This document shows positions 43,140-52,577 of a stretch of DNA of 64,000 nt, piece by piece. Position 1 is the stretch's first letter, and the number at the start of each line of letters is the position of its first letter. This DNA comes from Dyadobacter frigoris (lineage in GTDB: Bacteria; Bacteroidota; Bacteroidia; Cytophagales; Spirosomataceae), in NCBI RefSeq assembly GCF_005280585.1, contig NZ_SZVO01000007.1, positions 310,001 to 374,000 of the forward strand, given 5' to 3'. A program made the position numbers and the translations under genes. Under the pieces are notes generated by a model. The model was not told where the DNA came from. It was given only the letters and a program-made list of their open reading frames with translations, and ran no database searches.

Positions 43140-44162
43140 CTATTTATTAATCAAAGGTGAAACTATCTGCCCAATGATCTCAATTGACTTCATAAGTTTT
43201 TCATGCGTCAATCCGGCATTATCCATTTGAAAAGTAAGTCTGGATATACCACCCAGTGCTTTACTGTGGCGGAGTATTTTCTCTGCAACTTCTTCCGGTC
43301 CACCAACTAATAAAGCTCCTTCCGGTCCCATTTGAGATTCAAAACGAGCTCTTGTCATCGGAGGCCAGCCACGTTCTTTTCCGATTTTAGTGAATGATTC
43401 GGAATATCCCGGAAAAAATTCTTCGATTGCTTCTTCCGTTGAATTGCCCACATAACCCAGCGAATGCAAACCAACTTGCAATTCTTCTGGCTTAAATCCC
43501 GATCTTTTCCCTGCTTCTCTGTAAAGATCAACCAAGGGACGGAAACGATGTGTTTCTCCACCAATAACCGCTACCATCAAGGGCAGACCCAATACACCGG
43601 CGCGGATAAAAGATTCGGGGGTACCGCCCACACCTAACCAAATTGGTATTTTTTCCTGCAATGGTCGCGGATAAACAGGCTGATTTTGTAGCGCAGGACG
43701 AAATTTACCAGACCAGGTTATAAATTCATTATCCCTTATTTTGAGTAATAAATCCAGTTTTTCTGAAAACAACTTATCATAATCTTGCAAATTCAATCCA
43801 AATAAAGGAAACGCGTCAGTAAAAGAACCACGGCCAACAACCATTTCAGCTCTTCCCTGCGATATCAAATCCAGCGTAGCAAAATTTTGAAAAACCCTTA
43901 CCGGATCGGCAGCGCTTAACACGGTCACAGCACTTGTCAAACGAATTTTGCCGGTTCTTGAAGCAGCAGCGGCCAAAATCATCGAAGGCGCAGAATCCAG
44001 AAATCCTTTTCGGTGGTGCTCACCGATTCCAAAGACGTCAAGGCCACAACGATCCGCATGTTCAATCCTTTCCAGTAACTGAGCCATTGCATCCACATCA
44101 TCAATTGCCGTAACCGACTCGCCACTGAACATGGCGGCGAAACTATCAATTCCTATTTCCAT
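43140..44162 (-). CDS. LLM-class flavin-dependent oxidoreductase
   Basis: A 340-residue luciferase-like monooxygenase. Typical segments are EIGIDSFAAMF, GIGEHHRKGFLDSAPSMILAAA, RIRLTSAVTVLS-like KIRLTSAVTVL with DPVRVFQNFATLDLIS, GRAEMVVGRGSF and PIWLGVGGTPESFIRAG. These TIM-barrel enzymes use reduced FMN or F420; the FMN type is more likely in Bacteroidota. Substrate unknown. It lies 138 nt downstream of a ferredoxin-type reductase on the same strand, which could in principle supply electrons. Confidence 0.9.
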   Translation of the reverse strand: MEIGIDSFAAMFSGESVTAIDDVDAMAQLLERIEHADRCGLDVFGIGEHHRKGFLDSAPSMILAAAASRTGKIRLTSAVTVLSAADPVRVFQNFATLDLISQGRAEMVVGRGSFTDAFPLFGLNLQDYDKLFSEKLDLLLKIRDNEFITWSGKFRPALQNQPVYPRPLQEKIPIWLGVGGTPESFIRAGVLGLPLMVAVIGGETHRFRPLVDLYREAGKRSGFKPEELQVGLHSLGYVGNSTEEAIEEFFPGYSESFTKIGKERGWPPMTRARFESQMGPEGALLVGGPEEVAEKILRHSKALGGISRLTFQMDNAGLTHEKLMKSIEIIGQIVSPLINK

Positions 44163-44300
44163 AGTATTTCCTTTGACGATGTTTGTTTCTCAAATAAAAT
44201 GCAAAGTTACCTTGATTTACCTGCAAAAAAGCAATGCTATACATTAGGAACGTCGATATCCTTTTGTATAGCACTGCATTATTAAATTCCTTTATCGAAA

Positions 44301-45365
44301 TTATTCCACTTCAATCACCACATCGTCGCTCATCGGATGTGCTACGCAGGTCAAAATAAAACCTTCTTTTAATTCTGCTTCTGATAGCGCATCTTCCTCA
44401 TCCAATTGCACTTTTCCGGATACGCAGCGGCCCATGCAGGCTGTGCACATTCCTGCCTGACAAGAATACGGAAGGTCGATATCCATATTCATTGCTGCTT
44501 CCAGAATCGTTTCATAAGGTTTTACAGGAACTTTATATTCCGTTCCCTCATAGAAAAGCGTTATTTCATGCGTTTTCGGCGAATCGTCAGTTTCTTCCAA
44601 AATTACTTCTCCATGTTTAGGTGCGGCAGTTAAGAAACTTTCCTGTCTTATTTTGTTTAAAGCAACTCCACGTATCGCCAGAGCACGATTTGCCTCTTCC
44701 ATCATATCTTCCGGTCCGCATAGAAAAAATTCGGCTTCGCTGACTTTTAAATCTGGCAAACCTTCCATGATTTTTAAGATATGGCTTTTGTTCAAACGGC
44801 CACGTTGTCCTTCCCAGCTTTCTTCTGGCTGGCTAAGCGTATAAATTACTTTAAAACGCTCTTTATATTTATCTTGAAGAACCTTGATCTTATCTTTGAA
44901 AATAATACTGGACTCTGTTCGGCTGCCGTAGATTAGTACAACTTCACTTTCCTGTTCAACCATCAAAACTGATTTGGCGATTGAAAATAAAGGTGTTATT
45001 CCACTTCCTGCACCAATAAAAACTACCTGACGGGTCTGATCATCTTCCTGTTTTGGAAAAAATAATCCCATAGGTTCCATCGCTTCCAATACGTCGTCTA
45101 CTTTCACGGTATCCAATAAAAAATTAGAGGCAAACCCGCCAGGAACACGTTTGATCGTAATCGCTAACGAAACATCCGTATAAGGTGAACTCGACATGGA
45201 GTAAGAGCGGCGTACTTTTTTGTCTCCATCCGGTAATAACAGGGTAATAAATTGTCCGGGACGGTATGCTACGACTTCATTAAGAGGATGCCAAAAATGG
45301 ATTGTAGACGCATCTTCCGTTTCTTTTTCTATTTCTTTAATCTTTAAAAAATAATATTTGCTCAT
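44301..45365 (-). CDS. Ferredoxin-NADP reductase-like protein with 2Fe-2S domain
   Basis: A 354-residue electron-transfer flavoprotein. The FAD-binding domain has RRSYSMSSSPYTD (about residues 52-64), the NAD(P) domain has VFIGAGSGITPLFSI (near 115), and the C-terminal 2Fe-2S domain has SCQAGMCTACMGRCVSG with the fourth cysteine in LTCVAHP. The order reductase-ferredoxin matches PaaE/PaaK-type oxygenase reductases. No oxygenase is adjacent, so the electron acceptor is unknown; a flavin-dependent monooxygenase gene lies 138 nt downstream. Confidence 0.9.
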   Translation of the reverse strand: MSKYYFLKIKEIEKETEDASTIHFWHPLNEVVAYRPGQFITLLLPDGDKKVRRSYSMSSSPYTDVSLAITIKRVPGGFASNFLLDTVKVDDVLEAMEPMGLFFPKQEDDQTRQVVFIGAGSGITPLFSIAKSVLMVEQESEVVLIYGSRTESSIIFKDKIKVLQDKYKERFKVIYTLSQPEESWEGQRGRLNKSHILKIMEGLPDLKVSEAEFFLCGPEDMMEEANRALAIRGVALNKIRQESFLTAAPKHGEVILEETDDSPKTHEITLFYEGTEYKVPVKPYETILEAAMNMDIDLPYSCQAGMCTACMGRCVSGKVQLDEEDALSEAELKEGFILTCVAHPMSDDVVIEVE

Positions 45366-45369
45366 GATG

Positions 45370-45403
45370 ATGTGGCTGTCAGCTTTCGGCCATCGGCTGT
45401 CAG
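45370..45403. repeat. Dispersed ggctgtcagctttcggcc repeat
   Basis: Two tandem halves, GGCTGTCAGCTTTCGGCC and ATCGGCTGTCAGCTTTT, match the type of repeat cluster between leuD and the synthase gene at 14531. Confidence 0.5.
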
Positions 45404-45480
45404 CTTTTAATATTCCAGAATTTACCGTGCTTTAATATTTCAACAAGAAATTGGTAAATGTAATTCGCATAAATAAAAAG

Positions 45481-45513
45481 AAAAAGCCTCATGGTCTTGA
45501 AAATCCATGAGGC
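45481..45513 (-). terminator. Terminator of the aminotransferase gene
   Basis: GCCTCATGG (45486-45494) pairs with CCATGAGGC (45505-45513); on the minus strand it is followed by a T-rich run. Confidence 0.85.
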
Positions 45514-45535
45514 CCGGCAATAAATTTATTCTATG

Positions 45536-46753
45536 TTATTTCAAAGTTGCAACTGCATCTTTAATTCTCTGTACCGCTTCTACTAATGATTCATCAGCAG
45601 CAGCGGTAGAAATCCGGATACAATTCGGTGCACCAAAACCTGAACCTGCCACGGTAGAAACATAAGAATTGTTAAGCAACCAGTTTGCAAAATCGTCAGA
45701 ATCTTTGATAAGATTAGTTCCGTCCGATTTTCCGAAGTAATAACTTACATCCGGAAATGCGTAAAATGCGCCGTCCGGAACATTTACTTTGAAACCTGGA
45801 ATTTCTTTCAGCAAGCCAACAACAAGGTCACGGCGACGAGCATAAGCTTTCGTCATTTCTCTTGTTGCATCCAATGGACCATTAAATGCAGCTGTGGCCG
45901 CTTTTTGAGCGATTGAATTAGTACCGGAAGTAACTTGTCCTTGTAATTTTTCAACGCCGTCAGCAATCCATTTTGCAGCACCGATAAACCCGATTCTCCA
46001 TCCTGTCATAGCGAATCCTTTCGCTACTCCGTTCACGGTAATCACGCGGTCTTTCAACGCAGGAATTGATCCCATGCTAAAATGTCCTTCCTTGGTAAAG
46101 TTGATATATTCGTAGATTTCGTCAGCCAAAACATAAATTCCTTCATGTTTTTCCAAAACAGCCCCAATTTCTCTCAACTCAGCTTCTGAATACACAGCGC
46201 CAGTCGGATTGTTTGGTGAAGCGTACATGATAACTTTTGTACGTGGCGTAATCGCAGCTTCCATTTGTGCAGCGGTTACTTTGAAACCATTGTCAAAAGC
46301 ACCTTCCACAATCACAGATTTCCCTTCTGCCAGTTTCACCATTTCAGAGTAACTAACCCAGTAAGGAGCGAAGATCAGCACCTCATCTCCCGGATTAACC
46401 AAAACCTGGATCACGTTGGCCAGAGAATGTTTGGCTCCTGTAGAAACTACAATATTTTCTGGTTTCCAATCTATATTATTGTCGCGTTTAAGCTTATCAG
46501 CAATCGCCTTTCGCAGATCAGGGTAACCTGCTACCGGCGAATATCCATGAAATCCATCGTCAATTGCCTTCTTGGCAGCCTCACAGATAAATGCGGGCGT
46601 TTTGAAGTCTGGCTCTCCCACGCTCAGACTAATCACTTTGTGGCCTTGGGCAGCCAATTCACGGGCCATTTTGGTCATTGCCAACGTCGAAGATTCATCG
46701 AGGGCATTGATACGGTTGGCCAGCACCTGGGTTTGCTCTGCTACTGCGGACAT
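45536..46753 (-). CDS. Class I aspartate-type aminotransferase
   Basis: A 405-residue PLP enzyme of the aspartate/aromatic aminotransferase I-gamma type. ISLSVGEPDFKTP is the N-terminal substrate loop, GAKHSLANVIQVLVNPGDEVLI precedes the cofactor site, and the Schiff-base lysine is in TVNGVAKGFAMTGWRIGF, followed by the conserved arginine region at the C-terminus (PNCIRISTAA). It may transaminate aspartate and aromatic or branched-chain keto acids. It has its own terminator, and the upstream gap of 210 bp separates it from the ATPase gene, so it is probably monocistronic. Confidence 0.92.
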   Translation of the reverse strand: MSAVAEQTQVLANRINALDESSTLAMTKMARELAAQGHKVISLSVGEPDFKTPAFICEAAKKAIDDGFHGYSPVAGYPDLRKAIADKLKRDNNIDWKPENIVVSTGAKHSLANVIQVLVNPGDEVLIFAPYWVSYSEMVKLAEGKSVIVEGAFDNGFKVTAAQMEAAITPRTKVIMYASPNNPTGAVYSEAELREIGAVLEKHEGIYVLADEIYEYINFTKEGHFSMGSIPALKDRVITVNGVAKGFAMTGWRIGFIGAAKWIADGVEKLQGQVTSGTNSIAQKAATAAFNGPLDATREMTKAYARRRDLVVGLLKEIPGFKVNVPDGAFYAFPDVSYYFGKSDGTNLIKDSDDFANWLLNNSYVSTVAGSGFGAPNCIRISTAAADESLVEAVQRIKDAVATLK

Positions 46754-46963
46754 TGCAACAAAAATTAAGTTAAATGAAAATATTCCATTTGTGATTTGAA
46801 CCTGTCGCAGGTCAATATCAACAAATTGCCCGCAAAGTTACGGCTTTTTTGGAAGAGTTGGAGAAATAGGAGGTCTTAAAGAAAAAAAAGAATTAATGCC
46901 GGAGTTTTTTTAGTATACCAAATACGATTGTTGAGCTTAAAACCATAAAAATTAACCAATTAG

Positions 46964-47749
46964 TTATCTCCTTACCTCAATCGAATGTTCTGTAATTACT
47001 TTTAGTTCTTCCGCATCAAAAATTAAAGACTCAATTATACTATCAGTGTTTTCAAGTTTGACCAGTACACCATTTAAAGCCCGTTTTTCATTTTGATTAA
47101 CGATCTCCCCAAAGGCCCGGATGGTATCCATGCTCTGTGTCGTTGCAAAAACCTGTACGTTTAAACGTTCCGAAATGTCAAAGATCGTGTCCCACAAAGT
47201 TTCATGAACCGAATAATGTAAACCATTTTCAATTTCATCGAAAAGCACAATCCCGTTTTCGCAAGTAGTTAAAGCCAGTAAAATAGTCAGAATTCTGTGA
47301 ACGCCATTGCCCATGCGGAGCAATGCATCGTTTTTCCCATTTATGAAAGTAACAATCGGATTCTTTAAATTATCTGTGCCAAAATCTACTTCGATAATAC
47401 GGTCGTCCATAATTTTCAGACAATTCATCGCCTTCTCCCTAATGAAATCAGAGAAAATATCAAAAGTATGCTGTCTCAAAAAACCTTGGATACCGGAATG
47501 TGGACTGATGAGTTTAACATTTGGAGAAAAAAGAATTTCATCTTCTGTCAGCAGATTTGGTGCCAGATCATCAACAACAAGTTTTTCTTCCGGAAGAAAT
47601 TCATTCTGTGAAGAATAGAAATTTATCGATTCAAGGAAATTCGTTTTACCGGTATTATTCTTTCCAATAATTAAATTAACACGGCTTAATGAGTCAATAT
47701 GGAGATTTTTAAGATTACGAAAATTCTGTATTTCTATCGAAGCGATCAT
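46964..47749 (-). CDS. AAA15-family ATPase (OLD-like without TOPRIM)
   Basis: A 261-residue ATPase of the RecF/SMC/OLD type. The N-terminus MIASIEIQNFRNLKNLHIDSL leads to Walker A GKNNTGKT (residues 29-36), and Walker B is IVLFDEIENGLHY near residue 168 with a signature-like LLRMGNGVHRILTILLAL before it. The C-terminal TOPRIM nuclease of OLD proteins is missing, and no separate nuclease gene adjoins it. Such stand-alone ATPases often belong to defence or DNA-repair pairs. The neighbours are unrelated housekeeping genes. Role unknown. Confidence 0.85.
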   Translation of the reverse strand: MIASIEIQNFRNLKNLHIDSLSRVNLIIGKNNTGKTNFLESINFYSSQNEFLPEEKLVVDDLAPNLLTEDEILFSPNVKLISPHSGIQGFLRQHTFDIFSDFIREKAMNCLKIMDDRIIEVDFGTDNLKNPIVTFINGKNDALLRMGNGVHRILTILLALTTCENGIVLFDEIENGLHYSVHETLWDTIFDISERLNVQVFATTQSMDTIRAFGEIVNQNEKRALNGVLVKLENTDSIIESLIFDAEELKVITEHSIEVRR

Positions 47750-47797
47750 TTTTTTCTAATTTCTTGGTCATTAAAACAAATGAATAACGCATTATTT

Positions 47798-49099
47798 TTA
47801 AAAAACCTCCCCCAAATTAACAAACAATCCTCTTGAACCATTTGCTCCAAACCCGTAATCCACTGCAATATTAGTCCTTGAAGTTTTATTGATTTTCACG
47901 CGGATACCAAAGCCAACGCCCGGTGCAACTTTATCGAATTTTTTCGTTGGCCAATTAGAAAAACTTTGCGCATTACCAAAAACCACACCTCCCAGTAAAC
48001 CGTTTTGCGTAAGGGAAAAGCGGTATTCTGTTTCAAAATACAGCATGTTCGGGCTTCTGAATCTTCCCTGGATATAGCCACGGCCTGTATTATTCGAAGG
48101 ATCCCAGCTTGTACTAGGCAGATCCAGATACGGCGGTTTTCCGGATAAAGTCAGCCAGTTAAAATCCCAGAAAGCCAGCGTATTACGGCTTCCCCTTGGA
48201 AAATTGACATATTTACGCAATTCCAAAACCAGCGATTGCCAGTTTGTATTACTTCCCAAAACAGTCAGGTTGTTTCTATAGCGTGCGTTGGCATAAAGTC
48301 CGGCCACTGGATTTATTGAATTTTTTCTATTATCATAAAGGATATTCGCAACGAGCCCGGAAGAGACGGATTTGGGTGGAAGTCCATATTTTGTTACATC
48401 TTCGTTACTTCCTTCCTGCCTGATTTTCCATCGATAATCCAGCAGATAACCAACGCCCATATAGAGAGAGCCTCCTACTTTTTTCAAAACAGTTTGATGC
48501 ATCCGAATGTGGGAATAATCAATTCTGTCGGCATTTGCTATCGCGCTGTGGCCTCCAAGGCCATAGGTATCCTGCGGATATTTGAAATATCGCCAGTCAA
48601 AAATTATATTATAACCATTATCTTTTGTCCAGATATTGGCTATAACCGGTATCATTATCTGATTGTATTGCGTATAATTGAAGCTTGTACTGATACTTGA
48701 AATGTTGGTTGTAGCCGTATCACTCAAATAAAATGCCGCATTTGCGCTTAACAAACCAACGACACCGGTTGATAATGTATAACCAACGGCTGGAACCATG
48801 GAATAAAGAATCTTCCCGGACTTTTTATCCTTTATTTTGAAACTGTCCCTTTTGCTCTTTTTTTTTAACTGGCCAAGCACATCCATAATATCTTTGTCTT
48901 CACCCTTTTTATCCGAAGGAGCAGAGCTATCAGGAATTACACTTGTTTGGACTCTTATTGAATTATCAATAGGTACAACAACCTGTGCCTGAACTTCAAG
49001 GAAGAAAGCCCCACAAAATGATAAAATAATAAAACTGAGAAAGGCTTTAAACAAGTCGAAAATTCGGTTAATTGAGATCAAATTTAACTCAAAATACAA
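47798..49099 (-). CDS. BamA/TamA-family outer-membrane protein
   Basis: A 433-residue exported protein with a hydrophobic N-terminus (about 15-38, ending VQAQ) and an Asp/Ser/Lys-rich linker. The rest is a surface-antigen-type beta barrel: YSMVPAVGYTLSTGVVGLLSANAAF, LVANILYDNRKNSINPVAGLYANARYRNN and a C-terminal aromatic end (GLFVNLGEVF). POTRA domains are not evident, so it is not the main BamA; it is likely one of the smaller Omp85-like proteins of Bacteroidota. Function unknown. It lies 48 nt upstream of the ATPase gene on the same strand. Confidence 0.85.
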   Translation of the reverse strand: MYFELNLISINRIFDLFKAFLSFIILSFCGAFFLEVQAQVVVPIDNSIRVQTSVIPDSSAPSDKKGEDKDIMDVLGQLKKKSKRDSFKIKDKKSGKILYSMVPAVGYTLSTGVVGLLSANAAFYLSDTATTNISSISTSFNYTQYNQIMIPVIANIWTKDNGYNIIFDWRYFKYPQDTYGLGGHSAIANADRIDYSHIRMHQTVLKKVGGSLYMGVGYLLDYRWKIRQEGSNEDVTKYGLPPKSVSSGLVANILYDNRKNSINPVAGLYANARYRNNLTVLGSNTNWQSLVLELRKYVNFPRGSRNTLAFWDFNWLTLSGKPPYLDLPSTSWDPSNNTGRGYIQGRFRSPNMLYFETEYRFSLTQNGLLGGVVFGNAQSFSNWPTKKFDKVAPGVGFGIRVKINKTSRTNIAVDYGFGANGSRGLFVNLGEVF

Positions 49100-49175
49100 A
49101 ATCCGTGCCCGGAATGAAAAGATCTAAGTATTTTCTAACTATACTTTAAAATGACCTTTACAATTGACCCACATT

Positions 49176-49213
49176 AAAAAAGCTGCCAGCTCTCAAACGA
49201 GCCGGCAGCTTTT
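49176..49213. terminator. Terminator of the isocitrate dehydrogenase gene
   Basis: AAAGCTGCCAGCTC and GAGCCGGCAGCTTT pair with one mismatch around TCAAAC. A and T runs on both sides make it usable on both strands; the minus-strand icd transcript is the obvious client. Confidence 0.85.
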
Positions 49214-49233
49214 CATTATATGCAAAAAACAAT

Positions 49234-50445
49234 TTAAGCCAACGCAGCTTGTAAATTATCATTAATTGCTTCAAGGAATTCCTCAGTATAAAGATAATGC
49301 TCTCCGTGATTCACTTTATTTCCGTGAATACAAACAGCCAGATCCTTTGTCATTTTACCACTTTCAACCGTTTCAACACAAACTTTTTCAAGAGTCTGGC
49401 AGAAATCAATTAATGGCTGGTTTCCGTCAAGTTTACCACGGAATTCCAAACCACGTGTCCATGCAAAAATTGAAGCAATTGGATTTGTTGAAGTTGGTCT
49501 TCCTTTTTGGTATTCACGGTAATGACGTGTAACAGTTCCGTGCGCAGCTTCTGCTTCCAAAGTGTTTCCATCCGGAGTCAACAATACAGAAGTCATCAAA
49601 CCAAGAGAACCGAATCCTTGTGCAACTGTATCCGACTGAACGTCACCATCATAGTTTTTACAAGCCCAAACAAAGTTACCTTCCCATTTAAGAGCAGAAG
49701 CAACCATGTCATCGATCAAACGGTGTTCGTAATGTACTTTTCCTGCAAATTCAGCATCGTAAATTTCCTGGAAAATGTCTTTGAAACGACCGTCATATTT
49801 TTTCAAAATGGTATTTTTAGTAGAAAGGTACAAAGGCCATCCTTTGCCCATTGCTACATTGAAACAAGAACGCGCAAAACCACGGATCGACTCATCCACG
49901 TTGTACATCGCCATGGCAACACCAGGTCCCTGGAACTGATACACTTCGTGCTCAATCACCTGTCCGTCTTCACCTTCAAACTTAACAGTAAGTTTTCCTT
50001 TTCCTGGCACAACGAAATCCGTTGCTTTGTATTGATCACCAAAAGCGTGACGTCCAACGATGATAGGAGCAGTCCAGTTTGTTACCAAACGAGGTACATT
50101 GCTCATTACGATAGGCTCACGGAAAACAGTTCCATCCAAAATGTTACGGATCGTTCCGTTTGGAGATTTCCACATTTGTTTCAGGTTGAACTCTTTAACG
50201 CGGTCTTCATCTGGCGTAATGGTAGCACATTTGATACCTACACCGAATTCTTTAATCGCATTGGCAGAATCGATCGTAACCTGATCATTGGTTTCGTCGC
50301 GATATTCAATACCTAAATCGTAGTATTTAATATCTACGTCCAGATATGGTAAAATAAGTTTTTCTTTGATAAACTTCCAGATGATTCTAGTCATCTCATC
50401 ACCGTCCAGCTCTACTACGGGATTTGCAACTTTAATTTTGCTCAT
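49234..50445 (-). CDS. icd: NADP-dependent isocitrate dehydrogenase
   Basis: The enzyme decarboxylates isocitrate to 2-oxoglutarate in the citric acid cycle. The 403-residue sequence is the type shared with eukaryotic cytosolic and mitochondrial NADP enzymes, unlike the 416-residue E. coli Icd: [20 protein letters not shown] (near residue 12), [32 protein letters not shown], and the coenzyme segment [20 protein letters not shown]. Monocistronic, with a terminator downstream and a 272-bp divergent gap upstream. Confidence 0.96.
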   Translation of the reverse strand: MSKIKVANPVVELDGDEMTRIIWKFIKEKLILPYLDVDIKYYDLGIEYRDETNDQVTIDSANAIKEFGVGIKCATITPDEDRVKEFNLKQMWKSPNGTIRNILDGTVFREPIVMSNVPRLVTNWTAPIIVGRHAFGDQYKATDFVVPGKGKLTVKFEGEDGQVIEHEVYQFQGPGVAMAMYNVDESIRGFARSCFNVAMGKGWPLYLSTKNTILKKYDGRFKDIFQEIYDAEFAGKVHYEHRLIDDMVASALKWEGNFVWACKNYDGDVQSDTVAQGFGSLGLMTSVLLTPDGNTLEAEAAHGTVTRHYREYQKGRPTSTNPIASIFAWTRGLEFRGKLDGNQPLIDFCQTLEKVCVETVESGKMTKDLAVCIHGNKVNHGEHYLYTEEFLEAINDNLQAALA

Positions 50446-50717
50446 GATTATTATTTACTATTCGAAAGTTAAAGATATTGAAATGCGACCGTGAAAGTAC
50501 AATTATAGACTGAAAAGGCGAAACAGAACGGGAAGTAAGTTTGAATTTATAATTCAGTCTTTCAAATTTTGTAACACTTTGACGCTATAATTATCCTTTA
50601 AAAAGCGTCTGTAAACCTGATCTACCCGGTTTCCCATAAATTATGAACTATCGCCGGATATTTTTTTTAATATTGACGCTTAATAATATTCCTGACCATT
50701 AAATTCTTTACCTTATT

Positions 50718-51293
50718 ATGGATAAATCTTCTCTACGTTCTGAATTTTTACAAAGGAGAAAAAATCTGTCGGAAAAAGAACTTGAAGAGATAAATGAGGC
50801 CATTTTAAAAAACATTACGCTCTTTTTCAAAATTAACATTATCCAAACGGTACACGTATTCCTGCCTCAACTCGGTAAAAATGAAATTGATACCTGGCGA
50901 ATCATCTCACTTCTTCGCAATTTCCCTCAGATAAAAATCATTTCCCCGCGGATCATACCGGGAACCAGGGAAATGGAACATTATCTGTTAACACCCGAAA
51001 CCATATTAATTAACAATCGCTGGCAAATTCCTGAGCCAGATCCTGAAACTTCGCTCAGCGTTTCACCAAATGAAATTGACGCTGTACTAATACCGCTTTT
51101 AGCTTTTGATAAAAGGGGATTTAGGGTAGGTTACGGCGGAGGTTATTATGATCGGTTTCTGGTTGAGTGTAGGTCTGATGTTGTTAAAATTGGTTTGTCG
51201 TTTTTTGAAGCAATAGACGAAATTGATGATTTGGATTCATTTGATGTGGCTATGAATTATTGTATTACGCCATTTGAGATTGTGCAATTTTAG
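50718..51293 (+). CDS. 5-formyltetrahydrofolate cyclo-ligase
   Basis: MTHFS converts 5-formyl-THF to 5,10-methenyl-THF with ATP. The 191-residue product begins [21 protein letters not shown] and carries the conserved C-terminal motif [14 protein letters not shown] (about 136-149) with nucleotide and substrate contacts; [13 protein letters not shown] precedes it. It lies alone between divergent icd and the long repeat array. Folate metabolism links it with purU earlier in the window, but they are not clustered. Confidence 0.93.
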   Translation: MDKSSLRSEFLQRRKNLSEKELEEINEAILKNITLFFKINIIQTVHVFLPQLGKNEIDTWRIISLLRNFPQIKIISPRIIPGTREMEHYLLTPETILINNRWQIPEPDPETSLSVSPNEIDAVLIPLLAFDKRGFRVGYGGGYYDRFLVECRSDVVKIGLSFFEAIDEIDDLDSFDVAMNYCITPFEIVQF

Positions 51294-51398
51294 TATGGTG
51301 TAATGAAATGTTGAAAGAATATTGATTTGTAATAATTCAGATTTTGCCAGGGTTATGTCACCCGTTCCGGGTTAGGGAAATCGTGAATAATGAACTTC

Positions 51399-51426
51399 TA
51401 TAATAATGTCATCCCGTCGGGATTGT
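51399..51426. repeat. Isolated half of the palindromic repeat
   Basis: TATAATAATGTCATCCC-GTC-GGGAT at 51399-51423 is the inverted complement of the core of the array units that begin 96 bp downstream, and of the repeat at 16281. Confidence 0.6.
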
Positions 51427-51494
51427 GAATTGAGAGAATATTTGTAATCATGATTTTTTTCGCAATCTTAATTTATCAAATGGTGGTTTTTTTA

Positions 51495-52408
51495 CCGAAA
51501 TCAAATTTCATTCCGAATTCAACTATTTGATTATCTTTTTGTATTCAACAATTTCCCTTTCCGCAATCCCGAAGGGATGACATTATTATAGAAAAATTAC
51601 GACCCATTATCGTCCAAAACCCCAGCGGGGTGACATATTTTTACCGAAATCAAATTTCATTCCGAATTCAACTATCTGATTATCTTTTTGTATTCAACAA
51701 TTTCCCTTTCCGCAATCCCGAAGGGATGACATTATTATAGAAAAATTACGACCCCTCATCATCCAAAACCCCAGCGGGGTGACATATTTTTACCGAAATC
51801 AAATTTCATTCCGAATTCAACTATCTGATTATCTTTATTGTATTCAACAATTTCCCTTTCCGCAATCCCGAAGGGATGACATTATTATAGAAAAATTACA
51901 ACCCATTATCGCCCAAAACCCCAGCGGGGTGACATATTTTTACCGAAATCAAATTTCATTCCGAATTCAACTATCTGATTATCTTTTTGTATTCAACAAT
52001 TTCCCTTTCCGCAATCCCGAAGGGATGACATTATTATAGAAAAATTACGACCCATTATCGTCCAAAAACCCAGCGGGGTGACATATTTTTACCGAAATCA
52101 AATTTCATTCCGAATTCAACTATTTGATTATCTTTTTGTATTCAACAATTTCCCTTTCTGCAATCCCGAAGGGATGACATTATTATAGAAAAATTACGAC
52201 CCATTATCGTCCAAAACCCCAGCGGGGTGACATATTTTTACCGAAATCAAATTTCATTCCGAATTCAACTATCTGATTATCCTTTTGTATTCAACAATTT
52301 CCCTTTCCGCAATCCCGAAGGGATGACATTATTATAGAAATAATTACGACCCATTATCGTCCAAAACCCCAGCGGGGTGACATATTTTACCGAAATCAAA
52401 TTTCATTT
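51495..52408. repeat. 149-bp tandem array, six full units
   Basis: Unit starts at 51495, 51644, 51793, 51943, 52092 and 52241 (spacing 149, 149, 150, 149, 149) and a last partial copy from 52390 ends near 52408. Each unit holds CCGAAATCAAATTTCATTCC at its start, the hairpin ATCCC-GAA-GGGAT with GACATTATTATAG, and the hairpin CCCC-AGC-GGGG followed by TGACATATTTTTA. Copies differ by single bases. A frame crossing the units (51779-52039) is not a gene. The units contain no unique spacers, so this is not a CRISPR array. Confidence 0.9.
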
Positions 52409-52466
52409 TCTCAAAAAAGGAAATTCTCAATTTATCCTCCAAAGCATTTGTACAATAAAAACGCAA

Positions 52467-52493
52467 TTTGTTATTAAATTCCTCGTAAATTTG
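52467..52493 (+). promoter_or_regulatory. Candidate promoter of asd
   Basis: TAAATTTG at 52486-52493 matches TAnnTTTG exactly. TTTG at 52467-52470 is 15 nt upstream, closer than the usual 19-21, so the -33 match is doubtful. The start would fall about 80 nt before asd. Confidence 0.4.
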
Positions 52494-52577
52494 CACCACT
52501 TTTCAAATCCGGCAGATTTTACCGGAATTTGTTGAGTTACAGACAATTTTACAAATCACATTAATCCTGGTTTTAGA

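Noticed and set aside
47798..49099. Reading the outer-membrane protein as the essential BamA
   Set aside because: It has no POTRA repeats and only a short N-terminal linker, so it is a smaller barrel protein.
50446..50717. 272-bp gap between icd and the cyclo-ligase gene
   Set aside because: Examined for RNA genes, hairpins with T runs and frames; nothing supportable beyond expected divergent promoters.
51779..52039. Open frame of 86 codons inside the 149-bp array
   Set aside because: It exists only because the unit length keeps the frame partly open, and it repeats itself with the unit; no coding signal.
51495..52408. Possible CRISPR array
   Set aside because: Units are identical along their whole length, with no unique spacers, and no cas genes are present.
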